Source: Xestospongia muta
Lineage: Eukaryota; Porifera; Demospongiae; Haplosclerida; Petrosiidae
Reading direction: 5' to 3'
Assembly (NCBI GenBank): GCA_963693285.1
Contig: OY848917.1
Coordinates: 27,033,745 to 27,097,744 of the forward strand
Length of the DNA: 64,000 nucleotides
Below the pieces are notes generated by a model. That model saw only the letters and a program-made list of their open reading frames with translations, searched no databases and was not told the origin of the DNA. The position numbers and the translations under genes were made by a program. Shown here piece after piece: positions 33,474 to 44,704 of the stretch; position 1 is the first letter of the stretch, and each line of letters begins with the position of its first letter.

Positions 33474-35701
33474 ATCACCAATATGAATAACCAAATCAGT
33501 CTTGTTGATTTCATTTGATACATGTTTTGTTGTGTTCAATGATGCTTGTTCTAATTTTTCTATTTGTATAGTCCCATCACGTTCACCATGTCCAAGATCT
33601 AAATGGACATTTGAAAAGAAAAATAAAGTAGTAACTGAAAAAATAAAGCAGAAACAATCAACAAATAATTGCTGATTAAAAATGTAATCAATAACAAGTA
33701 ATATTAATATTAGAGAAAGAAATTCTAATATAACAGAAATATGGACACAAATAGACAAATCAAAATAAAACAAATTTCTACTATAAACAGAGAACAGATT
33801 TTCTATTTATCATTTATTGGGTGCTATAGGATGAATATAACAAACAGAATATATTATGTACAGTACCTCCATAGGCAATAATTCTTACAGCAGACTTGGG
33901 GTAAGTGGCACTATCTAACAATTACTACAAATTGTTACTAAACTAAACCTACTTGTCTATTGTGACAGTATGGATTGTTCCAGGATCCATCCATCCATAA
34001 TCAGTAGCAGGAGAACCACATAAGTCATTTACTGTATACCTAGAGTTATTAGCCTAAAAAAAGTGAATAAAACAAAAATAACATTTAAATATCTGGTACA
34101 ATTATATATATATATATATATTATAACACACACTCTCACTGTCCTCCAACATGAACTCTACACAATGAACTCTTTCAATGCTTTAATATCAAAAGTTCAT
34201 AGTTTAGTTCAGGTTTATAAAAAGAAATCACTCTAATGGACTCTTTTTCTAATTGTTTTCATAACTACCTCTTTTGTGTTATCATACTGTCCACTTTGTG
34301 TACCCTAATGCACTTGAGGATCTGTAGTATTCTTTGTAACCCACTGCAATCTAAACAATAACCATTTGTAAGTTCAAAAATTGTATGTATCTACTAGTAT
34401 TACAGTATAGTGTTTTATGCAATATATAAAATAATATATGATTAAACACAAAATAATATAAAATAATATTATAGAGACTTTGGAATCGTGTTAGAGCAAG
34501 GAATACAAGTCATTTCCAACAAGCTTATTAACATGATATTGATCTTGACATATTAACTGAATGGTAGACATTATTAGGACTAACTGTGGCTACTTATTAG
34601 ACTAGAAATACAGATATTAGATATTATACATTGAATGATTCTTTGTCAACAACACATCCCATACAGTATATATCCAAAATAAAATGAAAACAACATTATA
34701 TTAGCAGATACTTTGTTCCTGGTACCTGAAATTGATTATGTTCTATGGCATCTATTATCTAGACTTTTAACTAAGCAATATTAAGTGAAAGTTAATAGAG
34801 ATACTACAATATTTTGCATGCCTCAGAATTACAAAAATACATCTCTCTCTAACATATCACACAATTATAGAGTAAGTATATATAAAAAGTATAATCACTG
34901 ACCTCCTTTAAAGAATCCAACTACACAACCATGTCTCATGTCGATAAGGTAGAAACGAAACTGACAAATACCAATACTCAAGTAATTATTGTACTCTCTG
35001 CAATACTGCAAGTAGGAAATATTGGTATATTGGGATGACAACAAGAAATGTGGTAATTGTAATTTTAATGAATTTCATGATTATATTAAATAGATGTTTA
35101 CAAAACTCAATTTTAAGACACAGCTTAGTTAATTATTTTGCTATCACAAACTATAAAGAGCACAAATGTTATAGATTATGGGTAGTACTCTTTAATTGAT
35201 AGTTTCCTGAACATGATACATTAAACTGTAATTTTAATTTTTAAAATAAACATATACCTATATTAATGTGTAATAAAAATGGCATACCTGGAACTTGACT
35301 GGAGCACGATTTGTTACATTGATAGTTGTTTCATCGTCATTCAGTGCATACAAACCTAACCAGTCATCATCACGTGGGTCAGCTACACCAGTGACAGAAA
35401 TTAAGGCCCACACAAATGAACTATTAAGTACTTCGGGTTTAACAACATTTGTAACAGACAAATCTAACAACAATATGTATTAATAATTAATAAAACAATA
35501 ACTATGAACACTTTAATTGTATAAATATCTGAAGGTGTGGCTTCCTAATGATGTGGCCTATATCTAATGATAATTATATAGATCTATCAGAACTTTTTAC
35601 CTTTCTTTACAATAATATTCTTGTTATTTAATCAAAGAGAGAGGGCTTATGAAGACATGAGTATTGGACAGACTAAAAAGACTAAGAATTACCATCGCCA
35701 T

Positions 35702-35800
35702 TAATGCACCAAGAAGGGGGCGGTGAATCTCCGAGGAATTTACCCTGTGAAAACAAAACGCCCTTATTGCGTAAGATTGTTTTGTAACAATACAGTAGTA
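35702..35800. promoter_or_regulatory. Short head-to-head interval between PAP pseudogene and DED gene 1
   Basis: Only about 100 bp separate the two opposed start codons, so promoters must be shared or overlap the transcripts. Compared with the equivalent at 50497-50620, the kappaB-like motifs are degenerate here (gaggaatttaccc, ggtgaatctcc). Confidence 0.55.
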
Positions 35801-38800
35801 ATGGCGAGCAAAAAAGTAATGGAAGTACTAAACACAGTGAGTAAAAAGTTCTCCAAGGATCAACTTATTGGCATCGTTTATACAGCATCACCATTGTTCT
35901 CAAATGATAGGGTTTTGACATTGGTCGAGCTGTGCACTGAGCTACAGCCCTGCTGTGACAATTGCGAGGACGCCGTCCTCCTTATTTCTGTCATATTAGA
36001 GTTAACAGGGGAGCGCAAGTATGTTGAGACACTAAGACAAAGTGTGACAGGACCAATACGATCTACGCTAGAAGAATTTATTTACATTGACAAAGAAGCC
36101 ATCCAGAAAGTGAAATTAAGGGGATTGATCGTTCGAATGTGTCGGAAGCTAGGTCCAGGTCGACTCGACAGCTTTGCTCGTAACCTTTGTCTTCAACTTA
36201 GTATTCATTACGACAATTGTCCCGGTTTTGAGTTATTTAAGTACCTGGAAAATGCTGGACATGTCAGAGCTGACTCCCCTGATGGTTTGAGTGTCATCAT
36301 GAGTGTACTTGACTCTGATTCAGAATTTAAAGCTGTGGCTGATTTTATGGAAAAAGGTGATGATTTCTAATTATATAGTAGTTTAAACTCATTGTATTTG
36401 ACTGTTCCTTTAAACCAGATGGGTAGTCAAAAAAGACTAGTTATTAAAAAGGTGCAGTAGGCTATCATGACAAGTTATACATGATGTGTAAACAGCAGCT
36501 AATGAAAAGGGCGGCAAACATATAGTTGGTGTAACGGTGCCTGGTGGTATTACATTTGATGTATATACATGGGATATAGTTTTTGTTCCCAACCAGTCAT
36601 GCCTTCTCCATAGGCAAAGACCATCTCGTGTTTAGAGTTGGTTTTCTTGGAAGCTAAGCAGAAGGAATGGTGGATCACCAATTATACTTGTTCTAGGCTA
36701 TGATGTATTATACGACTTATGAAAAATTACTGCAACATGGTTGCCATGAAATAAGTAAATACGATACAGCTATATATACTCTTTAAATTGTTATTTTTGT
36801 CAAATAAGATGTGAACATCAGGTCTTCGTTGAAATAAAATTGCTTAGCCTATTTTTCATATGCTATTGCACAAATGGTTGCATAATGTCTCTCAGTTAGT
36901 TCTTTTTATGAGAAGAATCACAGGAAAACGTGAGCTTTTGACTGTTTTCAGTAAAAAAAGCAGACTAATTTGATGGCATTGGCTATTTGTAATTATTATC
37001 CAAATGTTTTCACTAACAAAAATTGTAGTGTGTTGTGCATTACTAAATATAACTTGCATTATAAGTAAATACATCATTATGAAAACTAATTGGCTGATTT
37101 TAAAAAAATAATTTATTTGACTTACAAAGTTAGTATGTACTGGTAGATTGCATGTAGCAAAATTATTTGATACAAACTAAAATTAAACATACTACTGCCC
37201 TATGGAATTGAATGTTTATCAAATCCTTGAATTTATTCTATTCTTAAACAAAGAAAGGTAGTGTTTTACTTTCAATTGAACCAACTAATTTGTTAATTGC
37301 AACCTATGTAACAATATATTGGTTAAATTAACCAATCAGATCATAGTCAGATGTTCATGAAAACTAAGGAATAGCCAAATTTCATATTTTACCCTGCTAA
37401 TTCGTTAGTAACAATTAACAATAATTATGATTCATCATTTCCTATCACATGACAACCATAACTTCCTCTGGCAAGAAAATCTAAATCTCAGATAAATATT
37501 CACATGAGGGGCACGGCTTTGTGAGAACAAGACTACATGGAATGGTACACACCCTTATAGCTACTAAATTAGTCCTATTTTAAAACAATTAAAACATTTA
37601 TTTTAAATTACCTCTTTCCTAAGTATGTTTTAATATGATGATAATCAATGTATTGATATTTACTATTGCAATTTTGTATGTTTACTATTAGTAGTAGTAA
37701 ACAAGTTTAACAAGTCTATTTACACAACTCCATTCATAGCTAATACATGTTTCATATTTGCTTTTTTATACAGAATGGCATAAACTAAATCCGACAGAAA
37801 GTAGTGCTGTTAGCAACATGCACGGTATAGAGGACAAAGGTATTTTTGTACAAGGGGATAGACTTAACATATTTGTACATGTACTTAAAATATTTAGCAT
37901 AATGTAGTCAAATCAAAACAACAGCTGTAAAAAATATGTAGAGGGTAGTGTTATGTTTGATGTATGGACTTGTGATGTTGCACACCTTGTAACTACTATA
38001 ATTGACAGTAGGCAATGTCATCTTGATATCTACTTAGTTCATTTTGTGTTGTTATTATTGTTAGAGATAGTACAATTTTTTACTTACACATATTCCATTC
38101 ACAAATAATATAACTCTCATTTTTTTCTTTTTATACAGAACTGCATGAACAAAAACAGACTGAAAGTAGCGTTGTTGACATTGTACAAGCCAAAGAGGTC
38201 AAAGGTATGTGTTGTGTTCAATATATATATTAGTATCATGTATTCAAATGGTATTATAACAATAAAACCATACTTTTAAGTAACATGCATATGTAATTGA
38301 TGGTGGTGATACTGCTTTTTTAAGCTGTTCTGTCCTTTTTGCTTAAGACTACTTCTAAATTTGTTATTAAAAGTTTCGTTTTATTTATGCACATTTGTAA
38401 CAGAGCATAGCTCATCTCCATGGCAACAGCCTCTTTTTTTGCAACAACAATCTGGCACACATCCTCATAACTTTAGTGCTAGTCATCATTACCATCCTGT
38501 GTGTCCTCAACTACTAGAGCAATCTTCCACTTCTGCTTTTCAGCTGCAACAGTCAGTTCATACTTCTTGTCCTCAGCCATTAGTTCATTCTCTTAATGTA
38601 CATGTAGCAGCTTCATCTCCTACTTTTCAAATTGATCGTCTAAGACACTCACAAGCTACGAACGATCAACCTTTTCATGCCAACTCTGGTTTAGATAATC
38701 CTCTTCTTTCTTCATCACCTGGTTCGTATAACATGTATGATCCAAGATCTCACATCCTACCTCGTATGCAATACCCATCTCAATTCTATGGAGCCAGTTA

Positions 38801-41553
38801 CATACCCTATTCACCAGGATCAGTGATGCGTCATCCACAGCCTGCTAGATTATCATCTGATCAACCTATTTTTACTCACCAATATCAACCATCTCAGCCA
38901 TCAATGTCCTACAAAGTAAACTCTGCTCAAGAAAGAGGAAGTAGGTAACTTCTTCGCTATCTTTTCACGTTAAAAGTTTATTTAGGTATTGATGTGGGTG
39001 CCCTTTGTGTTACTGGTGATGTTAGGCTCCTTCAACCGCCAATATCAATTGAAGGTATTGATATGGTTTTTCTTAAAGCTACTGACGTTTGTTTATTTAT
39101 AGACAAAGGACCTAATATGTCAGGATTAAAGATGGTTGTTAAAAATCAAGATTTCTCTTATAATCAATTTCCTAATGATCAGAGATGAACAATTTTACAA
39201 TTTTACTTTTTATATTTAGTTTAGAATTCTAATTATATAAAAATTAGTAACCAAGCTTTTGCTAATTGGCACGTCCTTTACTGCGCTAACATTGTCTTTT
39301 GTTTGCTTGCACAACTTATTGTATTTTTTGTTATATCAACATTAAACGATGTTGTTAAAACAACCCTTTGTTAAAGTGTAATCTGAATTTTTAGTGAAGT
39401 AATTAAATGTTGGTTTCTTGTTGGGACCATGGTACCTGCTACTTGCATGTGAGAGAAATCTCTGGAACTAATCCTGTTGTCAGCAAAACAATAAATTACT
39501 CACTTTAATGATACAAAAAATTAATTAAAGAAAACTCACACTAGATCTACCTTGCTGTCTGAAAAGTAAAAATAATCATTTAATAGTAATCACAGTAAAG
39601 TTCATTAAGCATGAAAATTGGGCAAAACTCTACTCAGAGTATATGTTTTGAAAGGTTTCCGATATATTGGTTTCTTGTTTACCAGAGGTGGATATATTAT
39701 ATAATTACTCCAAGAATTATTAATTATTCAATAGGTTGGAGTACACCAACATTCTAGAGTTGGTTGTTGAGTTTATTGAAGAAAGTGATAATAGTTTTCT
39801 CTCTGTGTCTACATGATACTAGATTTGCTTAGTAGCAAAGCCAAGTAGACACATAGCAAGGTAGTAAACTTGAAGATATTATGAAAATACAGTGTGCATG
39901 TAATGGTATAGGATTTTATAAATGTTTATTGACCTGGAAATGTACTGAAATGCGTGTAAGATTGAATTTTCTAATTAAGACAACTTATTAGTTGTGTCTT
40001 GATTGGTATTGACAATATAAATTAACCAAGTTTACTTCTTTGGGAAAACATTGATCTATGCAGAGTTCAGTTTTAACTACTTCAATTTTCCCATTCACTT
40101 CAACACTATATTGAGACAAAAATGAATTGCTACATTCTTATCATTAATAGATTATAATTATTATTAGAGTCTAAAAATACATGCAGCTATTTCTAGACTA
40201 CTGGTACATTTAATCCTTTCTATAGAATGTGGCTATGCATGACAATTATAGTGTAAGGTACTTGATTGTCTCTTATCATGAAAGAACATCAAATTATACA
40301 TAGCTGTGCAATACAATACAATAATGTGTTACGTGATCGTATTATAATATGTACTTGATTGTCTCATCATTATATTAAAGAAAATGAAATTGTACATAGC
40401 TTTAAGTAATAATGCGTTACATGATTGTATTGTAATAACAAACGAGTTATTAATATTAAATTATATTTTTTATTTCTACAGAGTGGCCTATAAGTCAATC
40501 TCATCTATCATCTAGTAACAATGACCTGACTAGTGGTAAGTAAGTAATGTCTTAAATTGATTTGTTAGGTTATTAACTGAGAACATTACATCACTTATTT
40601 TATTAGGTCCATCTACTTATTATCCACCAGTGTTGCATTGTGATCACAAATACCAGCAGCAACAATCATATCCACCTGACATTAGTCCTCACCAACCACC
40701 TTTAGTTGATCGACATTATTCATCACTTGCTTCTTGTAGTGAACCCATTCAACAAACTCAATATCAGCAAGAACACCAATATCCAACTAAGGCCTTTTCT
40801 GGTGCTAATCTATTGTCATCTGACACACACAGCATACAACAACATGGTGAAGCTACTGAACAAACTTCCAATCAACATATTCCTGTATATTGCTTATCTT
40901 ATCCTAACTCTTCTATTCAATCCTTATCTACTAATCAGTATGAAAATCTAGGCTGCCAATCTGAACTGTTTCAATCACAATTACATCAAGTGAAGTATCC
41001 TACTAATCAGTATGTTGGCTCAGGTACATGTATGTTATCATCGTCATTGCCACCAGCATCTGCTGTAGCACAATCTACAGGGAGAAATAGCCAATCCTCT
41101 GTTGAGTATGAGTCATTAGTAGTAACACCACGATATTCAATTAGCAAATTGTCTCCCCAATCTCAGTCTTTTACATCTCAATCAAGAAGACTACAATACT
41201 TCAACAGTGGTCACAGTAGTTCATATCCTCCTCCTAACTTATCACATACTAATATGGCACAAGAATCCTCATCTAGAGTTCCGCCACAACATAACCTGAT
41301 GTCACCACCTCTAGTTCCTCAAGTTACTTATCATCCTGATCTACAAGCCCCTCCCCAACCTGAACAAATACCTAATTTTGGTAATTTAACACATGGTGAA
41401 CTTATCCAACCACCAAGACTTAATCTCCCAGTTCACTTATCAGACCACTCCTCTCATTCTCCTGAACACATGTCTAAATATTCAGACAATACAACAATAC
41501 CTTATGATACAGAGGCAGTCATGCAAGGAATGGATGGGAATACAGATACGTAG
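35801..41553 (+). CDS. DED gene 1: tandem death-effector-like domains with alternative Pro/Gln-rich tails
   Basis: Start ATG 35801 is chosen because it aligns with the starts of the two paralogues. Exon 1 (35801-36356) encodes two DED-like helical bundles: the first from about residue 5 (VSKKFSKDQLIGIVYTA), the second ending in FELFKYLENAGHV and VLDSDSEFKAVADFM. Death-effector domains assemble by self-association with other DEDs, for example caspase-8/FADD types. Exons 2 (37774-37839), 3 (38139-38204), 4 (38404-38940), 5 (38986-39054), 6 (39103-39188, stop) and, alternatively, 40482-40535 plus 40607-41553 (stop) all start and end in phase 1. Predicted forms: 459 residues (exons 1-6) or 518-562 residues (long tail). 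Tails are rich in Gln, Pro, Ser, His and Tyr with no folded domain. Isoform usage is inferred. Confidence 0.75.
38404..39188 (+). CDS. DED gene 1 tail A: Q/P-rich exon plus two tiny-intron exons
   Basis: Exon 4 begins EHSSSPWQQPLF and is low-complexity. It ends GGA-A|gtaggt, followed by a 45-bp intron (38941-38985), an exon with LCVTGDVRLLQPPISIE, a 48-bp intron (39055-39102) and a last exon containing DKGPNMSGLKMVVKNQDF. The paralogue in gene 2 has a 49-bp intron at the second site, so splicing there is required to keep frame, which supports both tiny introns. Confidence 0.65.
40482..41553 (+). CDS. DED gene 1 tail B: EWPISQS exon and long prion-like last exon
   Basis: A 54-nt exon (EWPISQSHLSSSNNDL) with gtaagt donor, then an exon of 947 nt beginning STYYPPVLHCDHKYQQQQ and running to TAG at 41551-41553. 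Composition is dominated by Ser, Gln, Pro, Tyr, His and Asn with few charged or aliphatic residues, the profile of disordered prion-like domains. Confidence 0.75.
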
Positions 41554-42300
41554 ACAGCAGTATATTTGTTAGATTTAATTAATGTTTTCAATGTTTGGCA
41601 ATTCTGTAAATGTATTATTATAACATTACTTTTTATATCAGTGTATATTACATCAATTAATAATGTGCACAAATAAATTATTCAGTACATACACATATCT
41701 TTATATTTAAATTTTTTATAAAATAATATGTTACAAAAATTTCTAAATGAATGACAGCATTTCATACATTACTTTGTATAATAGAATATGGTATGAAGTC
41801 TATGGACAATGAAGTACCATGATGATGAATTGGAAAAATACACAACAAGATACAGTGTGAGTAGTGCTGTTATTAGTATTGACTAAGGCTGCATAACTGA
41901 CTGTAGAGAATTTATGCATTGTAGTTAATAAGAGTATTAGACTATAGACTATTTGGTATGTTTGAAGTAGCATGGGATATAAATAAATATACTGAGACTA
42001 AATTATTTGGATCTCCTAGTGTCAAAGACGGGCATAACAGAATTAAATGTAAGAAAATATAATCAAATGTAAAGAAAAAACATTATGGGTAGTTTGATGT
42101 TTTATGTAAAAATAGAGAAGAATTATGAAAACTAAGATCTTTATATTATGTATTTCCATGGAATTATAAAATTAAATTTAATTATGTTGAAAAAATGTAC
42201 ATAACAGTACATTCCCAAACATTTAGAACTATATCACATTCATTAATTGACTTTTGACTATAGTATTATTATTTTAGTATAGGATGTTTATTATATATAT
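41554..42300. other. 3' flank of DED gene 1
   Basis: No gene. Contains AATAAA (about 41671) shortly after the stop, a plausible poly(A) signal; similar to 56260-56720 after gene 2. Confidence 0.55.
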
Positions 42301-42470
42301 TTAAAACAGGAAATACATTACTTTGAGTTCAATCAAGCTGTTTTTTAGACCTGTTTATGGGTGGAGCTAACCTTAAATTGAAAGGATAATTAAGCTGCTA
42401 GATATATTATATTGCTCCACAAAAATCCCACTGCACAAAATGATATGAAAATTATACATGTACAATCACA
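42300..42470. repeat. Fragment of an NLR LRR intron
   Basis: Closely matches 720-890 and 29040-29195 (shared agacctgtttatgggtggag and ttgctccacaaa). It ends abruptly at 42470 against DED-gene sequence, marking a recombination junction. Confidence 0.75.
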
Positions 42471-43805
42471 TTTCTTGTTTACCAGAGGTGGATATATTAT
42501 ATAATTACTCCAAGAATTATCAATTATTCAATAGGTTGGAGTACACCAACATTCTAGAGTTGGTTGTTGAGTTTATTGAAGAAAGTGATAATAGTTTTCT
42601 CTCTGTGTCTACATGATACTAGATTTGCTTAGTAGCAAAGCCAAGTAGACACATAGCAAGGTAGTAAACTTGAAGATATTATGAAAATACAGTGTGCATG
42701 TAATGGTATAGGATTTTATAAATGCTTATTGACCTGGAAATGTACTGAAATGTGTGTGAGATTGAATTTTCTAATTAAGACAACTTATTAGTTGTGTCTT
42801 GATTGGTATTGACAATATAAATTAACCAAGTTTACTTCTTTGGGAAAACATTGATCTATGCAGAGTTCAGTTTTGACTACTTCAATTTTCCCATTCACTT
42901 CAACACTATATTGAGACAAAAATGAATTGCTACATTCTTATCATTAATAGATTATAATTATTATTAGAGTCTAAAAATACATGCAGCTATTTCTAGACTA
43001 CTGGTACATTTAATCCTTTCTATAGAATGTGGCTATGCATGACAATTATAATGTAAGGTACTTGATTGTCTTATCATGAAAGAACATCAAATTATACATA
43101 GCTGTGCAATACAATACAATAATGTGTTACGTGATTGTATTATAATATGTACTTGATTGTCTCATCATTATATTAAAGAAAATGAAATTGTACATAGCTT
43201 TAAGTAATAATGTGTTACATGATTGTATTGTAATAACAAACGAGTTATTAATATTTAATTTTATTTTTATTTCTACAGAGTGGCCTATAAGTCAATCTCA
43301 TCTATCATCTAGTAACAATGACCTGACTAATGGTAAGTAAGTATTGTCTTAAATTGACTTGTTAGGTTATTAACTGAGAACATTACATCACTTATTTTAT
43401 TAGGTCCATCTACTTATTATCCACCAGTGTTGCATTGTGATCACAAATACCAGCAGCAACAATCATATCCACCTGACATTAGTCCTCACCAACCACCTTT
43501 AGTTGATCGACATTATTCATCACCTGCTTCTTGTAGTGAACCCATTTAACAAACTCAATATCATCAGGGACACCAATATTTAACTAAGGCCATTTATGGT
43601 GCTAATCTATTGTCATCTGACACACACAGCATACAACAACATGGTGAAGCTACTGAACAAATTTCCAATCAATATATTCCTGTATATTGCTTATCATATC
43701 CTTACTCTTCTATTCAACCCTTATCTACTAATCAGTATGAAAATCTAGGCTGCCAATCTGAACTGTCTCAATCACAATTACATCAAGTGGAGTATCCTAC
43801 TAACG
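42471..43805 (+). pseudogene. Partial duplicate of DED gene 1 tail B exons
   Basis: Copy of about 39671-41010. The EWPISQS exon (43279-43332) is intact, but the long exon (from 43404) carries an in-frame TAA at 43547-43549 (CAA in gene 1) and is cut off at 43805 by a G/C-rich insertion. It could still serve as an alternative short tail, ending ...CSEPI. Confidence 0.75.
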
Positions 43806-43912
43806 TAGGAGGCTGAAGGGGAGGGGGGGCTGGAGGGGCTAGAGCCCCCCAATATTTAGAAAGAGGGGGCTCAGCACCCCCCCCCCCAAATTTTTATTTG
43901 GGGGGAGGGGCT
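43806..43912. mobile_element. G/C-rich inverted-repeat insertion with long homopolymer runs
   Basis: Contains runs of 7 G and 13 C, ggggggctggaggggctaga, agccccccaatattt and atttggggggaggggctgg. The ends can fold on each other and G-quadruplexes are possible. It lies exactly where the duplicated tail exon stops. Looks like the end of an unknown repeat; the C run may also be prone to sequencing error. Confidence 0.5.
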
Positions 43913-44305
43913 GGTCAAGATATTGAAGATCACAAAGCATCCATAAAAGTTAGATGATATATAGAGTGTGTCTTTTTGAACCATTATGAAAGTGATAGCA
44001 TATCATATGATTTAATATAAATACACAATTAACTATGTGTGACTTAAAGAATTTTAACTTAATGTTTATAAGATTGTTTCTTTTATTGTGGTGCCTATAA
44101 AATTAAACAATGATAAAAATGAATGTAATTAGTAGTGTTTTCCTAGTTTCCTTAAAACATAGCTTTAGTTTTAATTATTAATTTTTAAGTATTTTTATAC
44201 CGATAATCATACTTATTGCAATAAAATGAACAAACAATAGTTTATCAATAAATTGATATCTTAATTTATTGTCTTATAAACAGAAGGAGCAATGAGTGAA
44301 GGTTG
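43913..44305. other. Non-coding, 3' flank of the PAP gene
   Basis: No gene seen; AT-rich, probably contains the 3' UTR of the minus-strand PAP. Confidence 0.4.
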
Positions 44306-44704
44306 CTATTCTACCCTTTTATATGGTACATTCTCTGACATATCCAATGATGACAAATGATCTGGTCTTATAAGCACATCATAGACTTCATTTTGTTTTG
44401 AGGTCCTTCTTATCTCTGGAAAAGTCTCACATCTACGCCGTTTAGTCCTGGATGCTAGTAGGAAACACACACAGCGGTAATATTAAAAATCATTTTTTAT
44501 ATAATATTCACCTTTATAAATCAAGATTACTACAATAGTTAAGATAACAATTATTATTAGTACTAGTAAGATAATAATACTAATAATAATACCACCAATA
44601 ACTCCATAATTTACTAGATATATAGAGAAAATATAAACAACAATATATGTAGTATTGCAACTAACCACTACTAGGTCTATTTGTACCAGTAGTAGATGTT
44701 GGTC
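44306..44704 (-). CDS. PAP last three exons: Ser/Thr linker, transmembrane helix, tyrosine-motif tail
   Basis: Exon 16 encodes PTSTTGTNRPSS. Exon 17 encodes VNYGVIGGIIIS and a run of Ile/Leu/Val ending VVILIYK. Exon 18 encodes a tail starting SRTKRRRCETF (stop-transfer charges) with NEVYDVLIRP and, 16 residues later, VPYKRVE before the stop. VPYKRV fits the ITIM-type pattern; YDVL fits a YxxPhi sorting motif. These exons are absent from all other PAP copies in the window. Confidence 0.8.

Larger units (their letters stand above)
30527..35701 (-). pseudogene. Purple acid phosphatase pseudogene (copy D), head-to-head with DED gene 1
   Basis: Most exons of the intact PAP at 44.3-50.5 kb can be followed (signal-peptide exon near 35590-35701, exon near 35290-35467, and so on to the HYGYTR exon 30527-30632). 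Visible lesions: a one-base insertion in exon 1 makes an in-frame TAA after the signal peptide; exon 4 (encoding NPILVSTSNRVKN) is missing; exon 7 is truncated by a deletion of about 160 bp near 33898; the GHHH and NPPSYF exons are replaced by a pogo fragment; and the membrane/tail exons are absent because NLR sequence begins to the left. Exons 2, 8 and 9 (GDLSYA and GNHE) remain open, so decay is recent. Confidence 0.85.

Noticed and set aside
35295..35483. Plus-strand frames near 35295 and 50088
   Set aside because: Antisense to PAP exon 2 in both copies.
40706..40951. Second plus-strand frame within the tail exons (also 55292, 56075, 60406)
   Set aside because: Shifted-frame shadows of the Gln/Pro-rich tails.
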